Of a stretch of 64,000 nt of DNA, positions 25,566 to 34,242 are shown piece by piece. The DNA comes from Embleya sp049739465 (GTDB lineage Bacteria > Actinomycetota > Actinomycetes > Streptomycetales > Streptomycetaceae). Location: positions 276,065-340,064 of the forward strand of contig NZ_JBMHHY010000007.1 of assembly GCF_049739465.1 (NCBI RefSeq), read 5' to 3'. The translations under genes were made by a program, and so were the position numbers. The notes beneath the pieces were generated by a model. The model ran no database searches, was not told the origin of the DNA, and worked only from the letters and a program-made list of their open reading frames with translations. Position 1 is the first letter of the stretch. The number at the start of each line of letters is the position of its first letter.

Positions 25566-25591
25566 CGGGCGGGTCTTCAAGCCCCCGCCCG
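25566..25591. terminator. GC-rich hairpin at the convergent gene ends, TCTTCAAGC loop copy 2
   Basis: CGGGCGGG (25566-25573) pairs perfectly with CCCGCCCG (25584-25591) around the loop TCTTCAAGCC. It overlaps the last codons and stop of the response regulator on the minus strand and lies 93 bp past the epimerase stop. No U-tract follows, which is usual for actinomycete terminators. Confidence 0.6.
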
Positions 25592-26278
25592 GTCGGTGCC
25601 CGGCGAGGGGATCAGGCCGCTTTCGTACGCGATGATGACCAACTGCGTGCGGTCGCCGACGGCGAGTTTGGCCAGTAGCCGGCGTACATGCGTCTTGACC
25701 GTGGACATGCTCACCCCCAGCCGTTGGGCGATCCGGGGATTGCTCAGACCGTGCGCGATCAGCACGAGCACCTCACGCTCGCGGTCGGTCAGGCCGGTCA
25801 GCTCCCGGCTCAGCGGCGGCTCGAACTCGGGGCGGCGGGCGAACTCGGCGATCAGCCGCCGGGTCACCGTCGGCGCCAACAGCCCCTCCCCCGAGGCAAC
25901 CACCCGGATCGCGGACAGCAGGTCGAGCGGCGGCATGTCCTTGAGCAGGAACCCGCTCGCCCCGGCGCGCAGTGCGCCATAGACGTACTCGTCCAGATCG
26001 AACGTGGTCAGCACGAGCACCCGGATCGGCGCCTCGGTCCGGCCCGCCTGCTCGGCGCAGATCCGCCGGGTCGCCTCCAGGCCGTCGACCCCGGGCATCC
26101 GGATGTCCATCAGCACCACGTCCGGCCGCAGGTCGCGGGCCGCCTGCACGGCCTGTCGGCCGTCCTCGACCTCGGCCACCACCCGCAGATCGTCGGTGGT
26201 GTCCAGGAGCATCCGCAGCCCCACCCGCAGCAGTTCCTGATCGTCGGCGACCACCACCCGGATCGGGGACGCGGTCAT
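25577..26278 (-). CDS. NarL/FixJ-type response regulator
   Basis: A 233-residue regulator. The receiver (1-125) has VVVADDQELLRVGLRMLL, phospho-acceptor Asp58 in DVVLMDIRMPG and conserved Lys in FLLKDMPP. A LuxR-type HTH (165-225) has LTDREREVLVLIAHGLSNPR and STVKTHVRRLLAKL. Its ATG overlaps the stop of the histidine kinase by 4 bp, so the pair is a two-component system. The signal is unknown. Adjacent to the candidate cyclitol cluster, but convergent with it. Confidence 0.94.
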   Translation of the reverse strand: MTASPIRVVVADDQELLRVGLRMLLDTTDDLRVVAEVEDGRQAVQAARDLRPDVVLMDIRMPGVDGLEATRRICAEQAGRTEAPIRVLVLTTFDLDEYVYGALRAGASGFLLKDMPPLDLLSAIRVVASGEGLLAPTVTRRLIAEFARRPEFEPPLSRELTGLTDREREVLVLIAHGLSNPRIAQRLGVSMSTVKTHVRRLLAKLAVGDRTQLVIIAYESGLIPSPGTDRAGA

Positions 26279-27420
26279 CGCGACCCCACCACGCCGTGGC
26301 TCAGCCGCGCGTGTACCCGAAATCCGCCGCCCGGGCGCGGCCCGGCGTGCAACACCCCGCCGTACGGCCGGACTCGTTCGGCCATCCCCAACAGGCCGTA
26401 GCCGGTGCCGCCGGCGGTCTGCGCCGCGCGGCCCGGGCCGTCGTCGAGCACCTCGACGTCGACCACCCCGGGCGCCGGTGCGCACACCGTGACCACACAC
26501 GACGCGGCGGACGCGTGTTTGACCACGTTGGTCAGCGCCTCCTGGACGATTCGATACACCGTCAGTTCCACTCCCTCGGGTAGCGCCACCTCCGGCGGCA
26601 TCCGCAGTTCGACGAACACCCCGGCGCCGGCCGCGAGTTCGGGCAGGTCGCGGAGCCCGGGCGCGGGTGCGGCGCCGGGCCTTTCGGCGTCCGGCCCGGC
26701 GCGCAGCGCGCAGAGCAGGTGTCGCATCTCCACCAGCGCGTCGCGACCGGTCCGCTCGACCAGGCGCAGCGCGGCCCGTGCCTCCTCGGGTCGGCTCTCG
26801 GCGATCAGCGCGGCGACCCCGGCCCGCAGGGTGATCACGCTCATGCTGTGCGCGACGACGTCGTGCAGATCGCGGGCGATCCGCAGCCGCTCGTCGGCCA
26901 CCGCGCGCGCCGCCGACTGCCGGGCGGCCAGCCGGGCCAGCGCCCTGGTCTCCCGGATCGCCCGCCCGCAGACCCAGGTCAACACCACGACCGAGCAGCC
27001 GAAGACGATCTCGATGGCGTTCTCCCACCAGCGCCGGGAATCGGCGGGCAGCCACACGGTGACCACGACCACCGGCAGCGCCAGGCACAATCCGGCGATC
27101 GCCTGCCGGGCCGGCTCCTGGGCGGCGGCGCTGAACAGGGCGAAGCCGAGCACGAAATAGGACTCGGGCCAGCCGCTGGCCGCCGCGAGCAGCGCGCCGA
27201 CGAGCATCGTGCCGAGCACCGGCAGCGGCCACCACCGGCGCACCGCGACCGACAGCCAGATGGCCGCCATCGCCGCCGTGCCGAGCCAGGGCCGGTGCTC
27301 CGCCGCGCCGACCCCGATCCAGCCGCCGGCCATCACCACCGCGAGGATCGCGTCCAGCGCGGGCCAATGACCGGGACGCAATCGTCGAACCACCAGGGGG
27401 CGCGGGCCTCGATCACTCAC
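26275..27420 (-). CDS. HisKA_3 histidine kinase (NarL partner)
   Basis: A 381-residue kinase. The N-terminal part has about four to five hydrophobic segments (residues 20-140). The dimerisation box is RIARDLHDVVAHSMSVITLR with the phospho-accepting His, followed by an ATPase with EALTNVVKHA (N-box) and GTGYGLLGMAERV (G2). No periplasmic sensor domain is evident. The GTG at 27420 (VSDRGPRPL) is chosen because upstream residues are low-complexity. It diverges from the secreted lipase-like gene with a 166-bp gap, so that gene could be a target. Confidence 0.92.
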   Translation of the reverse strand: MSDRGPRPLVVRRLRPGHWPALDAILAVVMAGGWIGVGAAEHRPWLGTAAMAAIWLSVAVRRWWPLPVLGTMLVGALLAAASGWPESYFVLGFALFSAAAQEPARQAIAGLCLALPVVVVTVWLPADSRRWWENAIEIVFGCSVVVLTWVCGRAIRETRALARLAARQSAARAVADERLRIARDLHDVVAHSMSVITLRAGVAALIAESRPEEARAALRLVERTGRDALVEMRHLLCALRAGPDAERPGAAPAPGLRDLPELAAGAGVFVELRMPPEVALPEGVELTVYRIVQEALTNVVKHASAASCVVTVCAPAPGVVDVEVLDDGPGRAAQTAGGTGYGLLGMAERVRPYGGVLHAGPRPGGGFRVHARLSHGVVGSR

Positions 27421-27586
27421 GCGCCAACGGTATTGACCGGGGCGGTCGGCGTGATCCGCCCTGAGGAGGTCATCCCCCGGGCCGAGTCCTCCCACCGCAG
27501 GAGCCCACGATCGACCGATCGGGTCGGTGCCGCCCCCCGCCTCGCGCACGACGCCCGCCCGGCGGCCGGCCGGCAGCGTAAAGCCC

Positions 27587-28828
27587 ATGGTCCGCACGAG
27601 ATTTCCCACGCTGCTCGCGGTGTTCCTGACCGCCACCCTCGCCGTCGCGACGGGCCTGGCGCCCGGCGCGGCCGCCCGCTCGCACCCGCCGATCACGACG
27701 CTGACCCTGCCGCCGCCGTCCGGTCCGCGGGCGATCGGCACCGTGTCGCTGCACCTGGTCGATCCCGGCCGCCCGGATCCGTATGTCGCCTCGGTGCCGA
27801 ACCGTGAACTGATGATCAGCCTGTGGTATCCGACCCGGAGCTCGGACCGTCACCCCCGCGCGCCGTGGTTGCCGGCCGCCGCGGCCGATCGTTACCTGCG
27901 CGCCAACGGTGTGTCCCCCGACCGGGTTTCCCTCGGCCTGACCCACGGCCGCATGGGGGCGCCGGTGGCGCGCGGCGGCAATCGGCTTCCGGTGGTGGTG
28001 TATTCGCCCGGTGCGAACGCCTCCCGGGCGTATGGCACGGGCGTGGTGGAGGAGTTGGCGAGTCGTGGGTATCTCGTGGTCACCATCGACCACACCTACG
28101 ACGCCGGGGTGGTGGAGTTCCCCGGCGGCCGGGTCGCGGTCCCGGCCCACGAGGTCGACGACTTCGCGAAGGCGGTCGCCGTACGCACCGCGGACACCCG
28201 CTTCGTCCTGGACCGGCTCGGCGATCTGGCCGCCGGCCGCAACCCCGACGCCGAGCGGGCCGCGTTGCCCGAGGGCCTGGCCGGTGCTCCCGATCTCGAC
28301 CGGATCGGCATGTTCGGCCACTCCCTGGGTGGCGCGACCACGTCCGCCACGATGTTGGCCGACCCCAGGATCAAAGCCGGCGCCGGACTGGACGGCGCGG
28401 CCCTCGGACCGGTCGTCGAGGCCGGCCTTGATCGCCCGTACCTGGTCGTGGACACACTCCGCAAGGGCGGCATGGCAGGCAACCCGGCGCTGCGCGCGTT
28501 CTGGTCGCACCTGCGCGGATGGCGTCTCGAACTGACCGTCGCCGGCGCCGCGCACCAGTCGTTCGGGGACGACGCGGTGCTGCTGCCGCTGCTCGCGCCG
28601 CACCTGAACCTGTCCCGGTGCACGCTGGAGAGCCTGGTCGGCAGTATCCCCACGGCCCGGGCGACGGCGTTCCAACGTGCCTACCCCGTGGCCTTCTTCG
28701 AGCAACACCTGCGCGGCCGGGGACACCTCCTGGACGCCCCCTCGCCACGATTCCCGGAGGTGACCCACAACCGCGACCCGTACCCCGCCGCACCGAGCGA
28801 GGTCGAACCCGAACAGCCCTGCCCCTGA
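27587..28828 (+). CDS. Secreted alpha/beta hydrolase, PAF-acetylhydrolase/lipase-like
   Basis: A 413-residue protein with a signal peptide (MVRTRFPTLLAVFLTATLAV, cleavage near GAAA). The nucleophile elbow is GMFGHSLGGATT. An oxyanion-region VVYSPGANASRAYG and a late AHQSFGDD His fit the family of secreted platelet-activating-factor acetylhydrolase-like lipases common in Streptomyces. The likely substrate is a short-chain ester or phospholipid outside the cell. The ATG at 27587 immediately precedes the signal peptide. It diverges from the histidine kinase. It converges tightly (18 bp) with the mannosyltransferase gene. Confidence 0.88.
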   Translation: MVRTRFPTLLAVFLTATLAVATGLAPGAAARSHPPITTLTLPPPSGPRAIGTVSLHLVDPGRPDPYVASVPNRELMISLWYPTRSSDRHPRAPWLPAAAADRYLRANGVSPDRVSLGLTHGRMGAPVARGGNRLPVVVYSPGANASRAYGTGVVEELASRGYLVVTIDHTYDAGVVEFPGGRVAVPAHEVDDFAKAVAVRTADTRFVLDRLGDLAAGRNPDAERAALPEGLAGAPDLDRIGMFGHSLGGATTSATMLADPRIKAGAGLDGAALGPVVEAGLDRPYLVVDTLRKGGMAGNPALRAFWSHLRGWRLELTVAGAAHQSFGDDAVLLPLLAPHLNLSRCTLESLVGSIPTARATAFQRAYPVAFFEQHLRGRGHLLDAPSPRFPEVTHNRDPYPAAPSEVEPEQPCP

Positions 28829-28846
28829 CCGAGGTCCGCCGCCCGC

Positions 28847-30064
28847 TCAGCCGGCCCACCGCCCCGACGCGAAGGCCAGCGCCAACACGGTGGCCAGCGG
28901 GGCGGCCACGCAGACATACGCGGTCCACACGTGCGGTCGGCGCAGACTCCACCGGGCGAGCAGTATCCACAGCGGCCACCACAACAACGAGGCACGCGGG
29001 ATCGACATGTACCAGTACGACGTGCCGAGCGCCCACAACGACAGGCCGACATAGACCGCCTCCGGCCAACGACGCCGGGCCACCAGGACTGCGACCAGGG
29101 CGAGGCCGACGAGCATCGCGACCAGTTCCGCCTGGAACAGCAGGGCGTACGTGGTGGTCAGCCGCGACTGGGAGAAGGCCCCCTCCCAGGTGTGCTGCCA
29201 GGCCACCCACGGCGCGTGGAACTGCCGGTACCAGCCGCGCTCCTGGGCATGCTGCCAGGCCATCCAGTCGCCGGTGCGCTCGTGCAGGTAGGCGAAGTAG
29301 ATCAGCACCGGCAGCACCGGCAGGGCCAGCCAGGGCGCCTGCCTGGCCCGCCGGCGCAGCTCGCCGGCGAGCACGAAGTGCAGCACCAGCGCCGCCGCCA
29401 GGAACAGTCCGTTGATCCGAACGGTGGTGGCCAGGCAGGCGAGTACGGCCGCGCGCGGCACATTGTCGGCGCGCGCGGCCGACCACGCGGTCAGCGCGAG
29501 GGCCAGGAACAGCGCCTCGCTGTAGCCGGCGGCCAGGAACACCGCGCACGGGGACAGCAGCAGGAAGAACACCGCGCGCGGCCCCACCCGGGGATCCGCC
29601 GACTCGGCCCGGGCGATCCGGGCCAGCGCCAACACCGCGACCGCGCCGGCCACGAACGAGATCAACAGCCCGGACACGGTCCAACTGGGCACCACCAGCC
29701 GCACCGCGCGCAGCAGCAGTGGGAAGCCGGGGAAGAACGCCTCGCGGTTGTCCGGCACACCGGTGTCGGGGAAGTAGCCGTCCTGGGCGATGTGCCGAAA
29801 GTGCAGCCAATCCCACTGCTCCCAGCGCGAGATCAGCGGCGGCGGCTCGGTGGCCTCGCCGCTGCCGACGAACAGCCAGTCGGCGCAGTAGGCGGTGAGC
29901 CACACCCCGATCCGGGTGACCGCGTAGAGCAGGAGCACCGTGCGGTCGCTCGCGCTCACCGCGCGGAGCCGGTGGCCGAGCGCGCTGCCCGACACCGGCG
30001 GGGCGGACTCGGGAACCGGGCGCGCCGGCCCGGGTATCGGCGTTGGTGGGGTGGGGGTGGTCAT
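28847..30064 (-). CDS. PIG-V-like polyprenyl-phosphate mannosyltransferase family membrane protein
   Basis: A 405-residue multi-pass protein. A proline-rich N-terminus (residues 2-30) precedes about ten hydrophobic helices. The segment SRWEQWDWLHFRHIAQDGYF, then NREAFFPGFPLL and SEALFLALAL match the actinobacterial family related to the GPI mannosyltransferase PIG-V. These GT-C enzymes use polyprenyl-phosphate-mannose outside the membrane. It lies downstream of the sigma factor and small membrane protein genes on the same strand (112-bp gap), so it may be part of a sigma-dependent envelope unit. Confidence 0.82.
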   Translation of the reverse strand: MTTPTPPTPIPGPARPVPESAPPVSGSALGHRLRAVSASDRTVLLLYAVTRIGVWLTAYCADWLFVGSGEATEPPPLISRWEQWDWLHFRHIAQDGYFPDTGVPDNREAFFPGFPLLLRAVRLVVPSWTVSGLLISFVAGAVAVLALARIARAESADPRVGPRAVFFLLLSPCAVFLAAGYSEALFLALALTAWSAARADNVPRAAVLACLATTVRINGLFLAAALVLHFVLAGELRRRARQAPWLALPVLPVLIYFAYLHERTGDWMAWQHAQERGWYRQFHAPWVAWQHTWEGAFSQSRLTTTYALLFQAELVAMLVGLALVAVLVARRRWPEAVYVGLSLWALGTSYWYMSIPRASLLWWPLWILLARWSLRRPHVWTAYVCVAAPLATVLALAFASGRWAG

Positions 30065-30175
30065 GGTCCGGCTCCTGGTTTCGGGCATGGGTGGGCCCAC
30101 GGCGGGCGTTCGGGGGCAGGCCGGCTCCCCCGGCGGCGGTCGGCGGCCGGGCGGAGGTGGGGCGAGGGGGTCGGG

Positions 30176-30502
30176 TCAGCCGGTCGAGCGCGGCTCGATC
30201 GTCTGGGTGGAGTCGGGCGAGTCGACCGTCGGGATCGGTCCCGGGACCGGCCGGATGGGACTGGGCGACACCGCGGGGGGGTTGCTCGAGTCACCGGGCA
30301 GCAGGTCGGCCACCAGTGCGGCCGTCCCGCCGAGGGTCAGGCCCGCGGCCACCGCCAGGGCGGCCCATCGGCGGCGGCGCAACCGGTCGCCCCGGCGCCT
30401 GATCGTGGCCGCCGGTGCGGGTGCCACCCGCCGGCTCCCGCGTACGGCGACATCGCGCAGCGCGGCCCGCAGCGGGTCCGCGGGGTCATAGGGCTCCGGC
30501 AC
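30176..30502 (-). CDS. Small single-pass membrane protein, putative partner of the ECF sigma factor
   Basis: A 108-residue protein with a basic N-terminal cytoplasmic segment (IRRRGDRLRRRRWAALAVAA), one transmembrane helix (about 47-66) and a Pro/Ser-rich outer tail. No zinc-binding HxxxCxxC anti-sigma motif is present. Its ATG lies inside the sigma gene (17-bp overlap), so the two are translationally coupled. Proteins of this shape commonly follow SigE-family sigma genes in Streptomyces and may act as membrane tethers, but the function is unproven. Confidence 0.72.
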   Translation of the reverse strand: MPEPYDPADPLRAALRDVAVRGSRRVAPAPAATIRRRGDRLRRRRWAALAVAAGLTLGGTAALVADLLPGDSSNPPAVSPSPIRPVPGPIPTVDSPDSTQTIEPRSTG

Positions 30503-30995
30503 CGGGGGGCTCCTCTGCGTGCGGATCGGGCAGGAGGTGGGCGAGCGCGGCTCGGCCGCGTACCAGGTGGGTCTTGACCGTGCTGTCCGCCATGCCGGTC
30601 TCGGCGGCGATCTGCGCCACGGTCAGATCGCAGACGTAGTGCAGCGTCACGGCCCGCCGCTGCTGCGGGGTCAACTCGCGCAGCGCGGACACCAGCAACA
30701 CCGTGCCGGGCTCCGGACCGGCCGTCTGGCGGGGGCCGCCGTGTCGGCGCCAGGCGTCGTCCGCGCGCCGTCGGCCGCGCCACCGGCTCACCGCGAGCCG
30801 CCAGGCGACCACCCGGATCCACGCCTCCGGATTGCCCTGCCGGTCCAGCTGTCGGCGTCTGCTCCACCCCCGGACGAACGCCTCCTGGACGACGTCCTGG
30901 GCCTCGTGCAGATCGCCGAGCATCACGTACAGCTGACCGGTGAGCCGGCCGACCGCAGCCGCGTAGAACTCTTCGAACTCCTCGACGGTCAACAA
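30486..30995 (-). CDS. ECF sigma factor, SigE family (sigma-70 related)
   Basis: A protein of about 169 residues with region 2 (FYAAAVGRLTGQLYVMLGDL, then HEAQDVVQEAFVRGW) and region 4 (LRELTPQQRRAVTLHYVCDL, then MADSTVKTHLVRGRAAL). The frame is open back to a GTG at 31088, but that start lacks a ribosome binding site and sits inside a palindrome. Related proteins begin with a T/SVEEFEEFYAA-like sequence, so a TTG at 30995 or 30992 is preferred; the start is uncertain. It is followed by the small membrane protein with a 17-bp overlap. No canonical zinc-binding anti-sigma gene is adjacent. Confidence 0.85.
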   Translation of the reverse strand: MLTVEEFEEFYAAAVGRLTGQLYVMLGDLHEAQDVVQEAFVRGWSRRRQLDRQGNPEAWIRVVAWRLAVSRWRGRRRADDAWRRHGGPRQTAGPEPGTVLLVSALRELTPQQRRAVTLHYVCDLTVAQIAAETGMADSTVKTHLVRGRAALAHLLPDPHAEEPPGAGAL

Positions 30996-31073
30996 CTGCC
31001 CCCGGATCTCTTCGGACTCGGGAGGAATACGCCGCCGGGACCCGTCCCGGTCGACACCGGCGCGACAAATGTG

Positions 31074-31089
31074 TGTGACCCGTGTCACA
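31074..31089. promoter_or_regulatory. CRP-like palindrome between zur and the sigma factor gene
   Basis: TGTGACCCGTGTCACA matches TGTGA-N6-TCACA exactly and also the GTG-N6-GNCAC form reported for Streptomyces Crp. It lies 12 bp after the zur stop codon and upstream of the preferred sigma start. It could equally form a small hairpin (6-bp stem, 4-base loop). A Crp operator is the better reading from the exact half-sites. Confidence 0.5.
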
Positions 31090-31100
31090 TACGGGTCGGC

Positions 31101-31568
31101 CTACGGCGCACAATCGGCACAACGGCCGGTGAGTTCGATGGCGTGGCGTACCTCGGTGAAGCCGTGCTCGGCGCCGATGCTCGCGGTCCAACGTTCGACC
31201 ACCTCCGAGTACACCTCGACGGTGGTCCCGCACTGCCGGCAGATCAGCAGGTGGTGGTGCTCGGGTCGGCGCCGCCACCGGTATTGCCGTTCGCCGTCGG
31301 CGGTGTGCCGGCAGTCGGCCCGGCCGGCCAGGGCGAGCGCGGCCAGGTTGCGGTAGGTGGTGCTCAGGCTGATCCGGCCACCCCGATCGCGCATCCGGGC
31401 GAACAGGTCCTGGGCGCTGACGAATTCGCCGTACGCGGCGAGCGACCGCGCCACCGCGTCGCGCTGCGCGGTGTGCCGGCGCCCGCCGTCGAGGCCGGCG
31501 GGCCGGTCGGTGTCGGGCGCGGGAGCGGCCCGGTCGGGCGCGGGACGCGGTTCGTGGGTCGAGGACAT
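31101..31568 (-). CDS. zur: Fur-family zinc uptake regulator
   Basis: A 155-residue Fur-family protein. The wHTH (about 30-90) includes RISLSTTYRNLAALALAGR. The metal region has HHHLLICRQCGTTVEVYSE, and the structural zinc site comprises CRQC plus C-terminal CADC. The C-terminal His-x-Cys content and its place directly downstream of two zinc-type ABC permeases identify it as Zur rather than Fur or Nur. Zur represses zinc uptake genes when zinc is replete. It is the last gene of the znu operon (20 bp after the permease), giving autoregulation through the Zur box at 35313. Confidence 0.93.
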   Translation of the reverse strand: MSSTHEPRPAPDRAAPAPDTDRPAGLDGGRRHTAQRDAVARSLAAYGEFVSAQDLFARMRDRGGRISLSTTYRNLAALALAGRADCRHTADGERQYRWRRRPEHHHLLICRQCGTTVEVYSEVVERWTASIGAEHGFTEVRHAIELTGRCADCAP

Positions 31569-31587
31569 CGGGGCCTCCGGGCGCGGT

Positions 31588-32478
31588 TCACCCGACCGGG
31601 ACGACCGGCGGGGCTGCGGCGTCGGCGTCGGCGTCGGCGTCGGGTCGGCGGTCGAGCACTCGGCCGAGCAGTCGGCCGAGCGCGCCGTGCCTCGGCGACA
31701 CGAGCAGGGAGCACCCGAACCCGGCCGCCGCGACCAGCGCGATCGTCGCGCCGGCGGCCACGTCGTAGTGCCGGGAGAGCTCCAGGCCGCCCATCGCGCT
31801 CGCGACGCCGAGGACCCCCGCGAGCACCGTGGTGCGGCTCAGCGAATCGGTCCACAAGCGTGCGGTGGCGGCCGGCGCGACCAGGAGCGCGAGGGTGAGC
31901 ATGATGCCCACCGCCGGGGTCAGCACCACGATCACCGCCTGCACGATCAGCAGGAGCAGCAGGTCCCACGCCACGACCCGGTATCCGGCGGCCCGCATGC
32001 CCTCGTGGTCGAACGCGGCGAAGGTCAACTCCCGCGCGGACAGCGCGATCAGCAGCAGGATCGTGGTCCCGGTGGCGGCGGTCACCGCGAGGTCGTGGGT
32101 GTCGATGGTGACGATCGAACCGACCAGGAATGCGGACAACTTGCGATCACCGGCCGGGCCGGCCGTGATCAGCGCGGCGCCCAGCGCGAAGCCCGCCGCC
32201 AGGACCACCCCGATCGCGCCGGACGCGGTCCGACCCGGCCGGCGGGTCAGCGCCACAATGACCAGCGACAACAACACGCCGGCCACCGTGCCGCCGAGGT
32301 AGATGTCCACCCCCAGCATCGAGGCGAGCACGACACCGGGGAAGGTGGCGTGCGTCATGGCCATCGCGTAGAACGCCAGCCGGCGCAGCACCACTTGCAC
32401 GCCGACGACACCGGCGAGCAGCCCGACCATGCCGGCCTCGGCGAACGCACGATGGGTGTAGGTGTCGAACCAGGTCAT
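31588..32478 (-). CDS. Zinc ABC transporter permease 1 (ZnuB-like)
   Basis: A 296-residue ABC-3 family permease with about eight helices. Landmarks are GVVGVQVVLRRLAFYAMAMT then HATFPGVVLA, the latter the family signature. The C-terminus is a short PDADADADAAAPP low-complexity tail. It starts with ATGA overlapping the stop of the second permease. Paired permeases probably form a heterodimer. Zinc is inferred from the Zur gene and the Zur box. Confidence 0.9.
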   Translation of the reverse strand: MTWFDTYTHRAFAEAGMVGLLAGVVGVQVVLRRLAFYAMAMTHATFPGVVLASMLGVDIYLGGTVAGVLLSLVIVALTRRPGRTASGAIGVVLAAGFALGAALITAGPAGDRKLSAFLVGSIVTIDTHDLAVTAATGTTILLLIALSARELTFAAFDHEGMRAAGYRVVAWDLLLLLIVQAVIVVLTPAVGIMLTLALLVAPAATARLWTDSLSRTTVLAGVLGVASAMGGLELSRHYDVAAGATIALVAAAGFGCSLLVSPRHGALGRLLGRVLDRRPDADADADAAAPPVVPVG

Positions 32479-33419
32479 CGGGGACTCCCGGTCGGCCGGG
32501 GGATCGGTGCCGGGCCCGGCGGCGCGACGTTCCGGGTCCGGCGGCTCGGGGCACGCCGCCCGCGCGCCGGGCGCAGCCGCCGTACGGCGCCGGCGCCCGC
32601 CAGCGCGACCGAGTAGGCCGCCACCAGGGTCAGTACGACGGTCGGACCGGCGGGCAGCGCCAGGTCGTGGTCGACGGAGGCGGTGTAGCTGATGGTCAGG
32701 CCCAGGTATCCGCACACCACCGCCGCACCGGCGCCGATCGTGATCAGTTGCCCGAGTCGGCGGCCGAGCGCGCGGCCGATCGCCGCCGGGACCACGAGCA
32801 GCGCCAGGACCAGGGCGGTACCGATGGTGCGCACCGCGGCGACCACGGTCAGCGCGACGATCAGGTTCAGCGCCAGGTCGAGCGCGCCGACCCGGTAGCC
32901 GGCCGCCCGGGCGGCCTCGACGTCGAAGCCGCGCAGCAGCAGTTCGCGGCCGAGCACGGCGAGCGCGAGCAGGCAAAGCAGTGCCACCACGGCGGTCTCG
33001 ACGATCTCGGTGCGCGAGGTGTAGAGGATCTGGCCGAACAGGAAGGTCTGGAAGTCGGCGGCGTAGGAGTGGCTGCGCGAGACGACCACCACGCCGATCG
33101 AGAACATCGCGGTGAGCACGATGGCCAGCGCCGCGTCGTCGCTGGTCCGCCGGTTGCGGGTGAGCAGGGTCAGCGCGCCGGCGGTGATCCCGGCCGCGAT
33201 CAGGGCACCTTCGAACACGCCGTCGGCGCCCTGGAGGGCGAAGCCGATCGCGACGCCCGGGAACACCGTGTGGGTGAGCGCGTCGGCGACGAACTCCAGG
33301 CGGCGCAGCGCCACGAACGCGCCGACGGCGCCGCACAGTACGCCCAGGATGGTCAGCTCGAGCAGGGCCCGGGTGAGGTAGGGGACCCGGAAGGGTTCCA
33401 GGAACAGGGTGGTGTCCAC
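32475..33419 (-). CDS. Zinc ABC transporter permease 2 (ZnuB-like)
   Basis: A 314-residue ABC-3 permease. FVALRRLEFVADALTHTVFP is the conserved signature and about eight to nine helices follow. The C-terminus is basic and proline-rich (residues 280-314). GTG start at 33419; its stop overlaps the next permease. It lies 6 bp downstream of the ATPase gene. The presence of two divergent ABC-3 permeases in one operon is common in actinobacterial zinc and manganese importers. Confidence 0.9.
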   Translation of the reverse strand: MDTTLFLEPFRVPYLTRALLELTILGVLCGAVGAFVALRRLEFVADALTHTVFPGVAIGFALQGADGVFEGALIAAGITAGALTLLTRNRRTSDDAALAIVLTAMFSIGVVVVSRSHSYAADFQTFLFGQILYTSRTEIVETAVVALLCLLALAVLGRELLLRGFDVEAARAAGYRVGALDLALNLIVALTVVAAVRTIGTALVLALLVVPAAIGRALGRRLGQLITIGAGAAVVCGYLGLTISYTASVDHDLALPAGPTVVLTLVAAYSVALAGAGAVRRLRPARGRRAPSRRTRNVAPPGPAPIPRPTGSPR

Positions 33420-33425
33420 GGCGGG

Positions 33426-34241
33426 TCAGCCCCGGGTGACGACGAGTCGGCCGGCGTCGAGTTCGACGACCTGTCCGCCGTAGCAGGCGCGCAGGAGCTC
33501 CGGGGTGAGCGCGAGTTCGGTGCGGGCGAAGGCGAATTGCCGGCGGTTGACCAGGCAGGTCTGTTCGCACAGGCACTGCGCCACGGTCAGGTCGTGGGTG
33601 CTGACCAGGACGGCCGTACCGCCCGCCTTGGCCCGGGTCAGCGCCGCGTTCAGGGCCTCCTGGCTGACCGCGTCGACGCCGTTGAACGGCTCGTCCAGGA
33701 CCAGGATCGGCGGCGCGGCGGCCAGCGCGCGAGCCAGCAGTACACGCTGACGCTGCCCGCCGGACAGGGCGCCGAAGCGGGTGTGCGCCCGGTCGGCGAG
33801 GCCGACCATGGCCAACGCCTCGTCGACGGCCGCCCGGTCCCTACGGCCCGGGCGGCGCAGTCGGCCGATCAGCCGGTAGCGGCCCATCATCACCACCTGG
33901 CGTGCGCTGACCGGGAATTCCGGGTCCAGGCTCGCCGCCTGCGGTACGTAGCCGACGCACGCGCGGGCCGCCGCCGGTCGGCGGCCGGCCACGGTCACCG
34001 CTCCGCCGACCACGGGCACCAGGCCCAGGACCGCCTTGATCAGGGTGGACTTGCCCCCGCCGTTGGGGCCGACCAGGGCCAGCGCCTGACCTGCGGGCAG
34101 CCGGCCGTCGACGTTGGTCAGCGCGGGAACGCGGTCGTAGGCCATGGTCGCGTCGGTGAAGCGGATCGGGTCCGGCGCGCCGTCGCCGCAGTTGTCGGAC
34201 GTCGTCGGGTCCGGCGCGCGCTCGCCGTGGTCGTCGTACAT
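33426..34241 (-). CDS. znuC: Zinc ABC transporter ATPase (ZnuC-like)
   Basis: A 271-residue ABC ATPase. Walker A is GPNGGGKSTLIKAVLG, the signature is GALSGGQRQRVLLARAL and Walker B is PILVLDEPFNGVD, followed by VSTHDLTVAQ (H-loop). The first 27 residues are an acidic extension with no known role. It starts two bases after the binding-protein stop codon. Substrate zinc is inferred from operon content. Confidence 0.93.
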   Translation of the reverse strand: MYDDHGERAPDPTTSDNCGDGAPDPIRFTDATMAYDRVPALTNVDGRLPAGQALALVGPNGGGKSTLIKAVLGLVPVVGGAVTVAGRRPAAARACVGYVPQAASLDPEFPVSARQVVMMGRYRLIGRLRRPGRRDRAAVDEALAMVGLADRAHTRFGALSGGQRQRVLLARALAAAPPILVLDEPFNGVDAVSQEALNAALTRAKAGGTAVLVSTHDLTVAQCLCEQTCLVNRRQFAFARTELALTPELLRACYGGQVVELDAGRLVVTRG

Positions 34242-34242
34242 C

